Below are positions 62,043-64,000 of a stretch of 64,000 nucleotides of DNA, piece by piece; the stretch's first letter is position 1, and each line of letters starts with the position of its first letter. The DNA is taken from assembly GCF_029525555.1 (NCBI RefSeq), contig NZ_JAPDHZ010000002.1, positions 905,868 through 969,867 on the forward strand, read 5' to 3'. The stretch is from Cohnella ginsengisoli. GTDB lineage: Bacteria > Bacillota > Bacilli > Paenibacillales > Paenibacillaceae. Below the pieces are notes generated by a model, which worked only from the letters and a program-made list of their open reading frames with translations, was not told where the DNA came from and did no database searches. The position numbers and the translations under genes were made by a program.

Positions 62043-63869
62043 TAGACGCACTCCCCCCCTATTCGCCGTTAGCGGCATGTCGATCCGGACTCTGGTCCAC
62101 TCGTTCTTCACGCTGTCGATCGCCACTCCGTATTCCGGGCCGTAAAGCATCTGAATCCGCTTGTGGATGTTGGCCAGACCGATGGAGTTCGACTTCGTGT
62201 CGGCAGTCGGGCGTTCCGGCGAGTCCGATCGGTCTAGCCGCGCGATGACGTGCGCCAGGCGTTCCCTGTCCATGCCGACGCCGCTGTCGAGAATCTCGAA
62301 TCGAAGGCGGTTATCCGCCGCTTTGCAGGAGACGACGACACGTCCCCCCTCTTCCTTGGGCTCCAGCCCGTGAACGATCGCGTTCTCGACGACCGGCTGC
62401 AGAACGAGCTTTAACGTCTCGCAGACGTAAGTATCCTCGTCGATTATCAGTTCATAATCGAAATAACCGCGGAACCGCGATTTTTGAATGTCCATATAGC
62501 AGACGATGTTCTCGATTTCTTCGCGGACCGGTACGATCGCGCGGTCCAGGCGAATGCTGTAGCGAAGCATCTTGGCCAAGTTTTTGGATACCGTGTGAAT
62601 ATCCGGCGTTTTGTACAGCATCGCCATGCCGCTTATGATCTGAAGCGTATTGTAGATGAAGTGCGGATTAATCTGCGACTGCAAATATTTGAATTCCGCT
62701 TCCCGCTTGGCAAGCGTCGCTTCGTACTTCTCCAAGATCAGTTCCTTGATCGTGCCGGTCATTTTGTTGAAGCTAAAAACCAGATTGCCGAACTCGTCGT
62801 TCGAGGACACTTCGAGGCGGTGATCGAAGTTGCCTTGCTTAATCTGCGCCATGCCGGCCTTGAGCTCCTGAAGAGGCTGATACAGCTTCCTGGAAAGCAA
62901 GTAGGCCAGCAGCGCCGTCATCGCCAGAGCGGTTAAACCGAGCGGGATGTCGAACAGCAAGAGTCGATTGCCGAATCGGTTCATCTGCGCGTAAGGCGTC
63001 AGCGTTACGGTTTTCCACCCCACCGCTTCAATCGTGCTAAGGGAGACGAAGTAGCTTTTCCCTTCCGTCGTCAATGTCCGCTCGCCAGGTTTCAGGGAAG
63101 TTAATTTACGAACGGCTTGTTCGTCCAGACCGATGTTCGCCCCGCCTTCGTAAACGACTTTTCCGTCGCGGTCCAGCAGCAGTACACCCGTAGCTGAATC
63201 AAGCCCGCCCTTTTTGACGATGCTGTCGATGGCTTCCATGGACAAATCGATCAGAATAATGCCGTTCGCCGTATCCATGTCTTGCGATAAACCTCGAAGC
63301 ACGCGGGAGAAGGAAACAACCTTCTGATTATATTGAAGCTGGAACGGATCGTGAGGCGCGAAGATGACCGTTCTGCCGCCCGCGTTGACCGTCTCGCTAT
63401 ACCAGTCCTCGCCTACCGGCGAATAATCCGGCATGTTCCGCCCATAGGCGGCATAAGAGAACTGCTTTTCGGGAGACACATAGATATAGATGCTGTTGAA
63501 GTCCTTCCGCAAGTTCATGAGACGTTGAAAAAAACTCTCCATCACCTGCAAGGCGTTCAATTGATCTTTCAGGCTGTTATAGCCCGGCGTCGTCAATATC
63601 TGCTTCAGGCTGAGCGACGAATTGTGATCGACTTCCGAATAGATCGACATAATGATGCGGTCGATCTGGTCCAGGTTATCCTCGAAGCCCGTGTTGATGT
63701 TGCTGACCAGCCTGGCCGTCGAATCGATCGCCTGCTCCCTGAAAATCGAGCGTGAGTAAAAATAGGAAGAAACGCTGGACAACGTCAATACGAAGACGAG
63801 AATCGTCAAAATGCCGTAAAACAGTTTGTAGAACAAACTCATATTGTTCGCGAAGGACATTCTTATCAT
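62042..63869 (-). CDS. YesM-type sensor histidine kinase
   Basis: About 608 residues. Two membrane helices (FYKLFYGILTILVFVLTLSS and LGLTALAMTALLAYLLSRKL) flank an extracellular Cache-like domain of about 280 residues; HAMP (LYQPLQELKAGMAQIKQG), His_kinase domain with phosphoacceptor His in LQSQINPHFIYNTLQ, and HATPase (LVLQPVVENAIVHGLEPKE, FEILDSGVGMD, SIGLANIHKRIQMLYG). The frame runs through into the regulator only because of seven C (62053-62059 on +); six give NRGECV and a TAA. The ATG at 63869 has GGAGG seven bases upstream. Confidence 0.92.
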
Positions 63870-64000
63870 GCCGATTCCTCCAGCATTAAGGCTTCTCGCA
63901 AGTGTACCAAGCCTCCGCTTCGCAAGTCTATCCAAAAAAAACCGAAATTCGACGCCTCTTTCGGGCGCCGAATGGGATAGAACCGGTGTCGGGATCGTCG

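Noticed and set aside
63870..64000. Promoter or gene start at the right edge
   Set aside because: Only the kinase leader is present; no convincing promoter boxes or coding frame in the last 130 bases.

Overview
The window is about 60% GC and reads as a chromosome segment from a spore-forming member of the Paenibacillaceae; Cohnella or a GC-rich Paenibacillus is my best guess from GC content, gene order and spore genes, with no phylogeny run. Evidence for the group: a T-box ahead of valS, spoVID beside the hem genes, the Bacillus-type order hemA-hemX-hemC-hemD-hemB-hemL and lonA-lonB-clpX-clpP-tig, germination genes (a GerA-type receptor operon and GerM), and five tandem YheC/YheD spore ATP-grasp genes.

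Layout. 1-8.8 kb (minus): maf (cut by the edge), DUF4321, SPOR protein, murC, folC, valS with its T-box leader. 8.9-19.5 kb (minus): spoVID, hemL, then hemB, cobA-hemD fusion, hemC, precorrin-2 dehydrogenase, hemX, hemA, which together carry glutamyl-tRNA to uroporphyrinogen III with a siroheme branch; a plus-strand Crp/Fnr gene and a 50-bp-period hairpin repeat array interrupt the series. 19.7-32.6 kb (minus): speD, an unrecognised conserved protein, ysxC-lon, lonB, a cysteine-rich copper-storage-like protein, ispG, clpX, clpP, tig, a YsoA-like protein. 32.7-38.6 kb: tRNA-Gly(CCC), GNAT, tRNA-Arg(TCT), tdk, EamA protein, lipoprotein, two small unknowns, asnB. 38.7-40.6 kb: a second family of about 50/100-bp hairpin repeats split by an IS256-family element with a visible target duplication. 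40.7-47 kb: rph-rdgB and gerM (minus) flanking a plus-strand gerA/B/C-type receptor operon with a SigG-like promoter. 47.2-55.6 kb: pgpA, an MBL hydrolase, and five consecutive YheC/YheD ATP-grasp genes. 55.7-64 kb (minus): HAD phosphatase, a large secreted beta-helix lyase-like protein with two discoidin domains, and a YesN/YesM-type two-component pair.

A dominant feature is sequence quality. About twenty genes, including murC, hemC, ispG, tdk and asnB, are broken by single-position frameshifts that fall in homopolymer runs, nearly all as one extra base. Essential and housekeeping genes are affected, so I treat these as base-calling errors and give full gene spans. The same error explains an apparent 1178-residue kinase/regulator fusion and an apparent hemC-cobA-hemD fusion; the cobA-hemD fusion itself is not explained this way.

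The most interesting biology is the five-paralog YheC/YheD ATP-grasp operon and the two intergenic hairpin-repeat families that share a 50-bp period.
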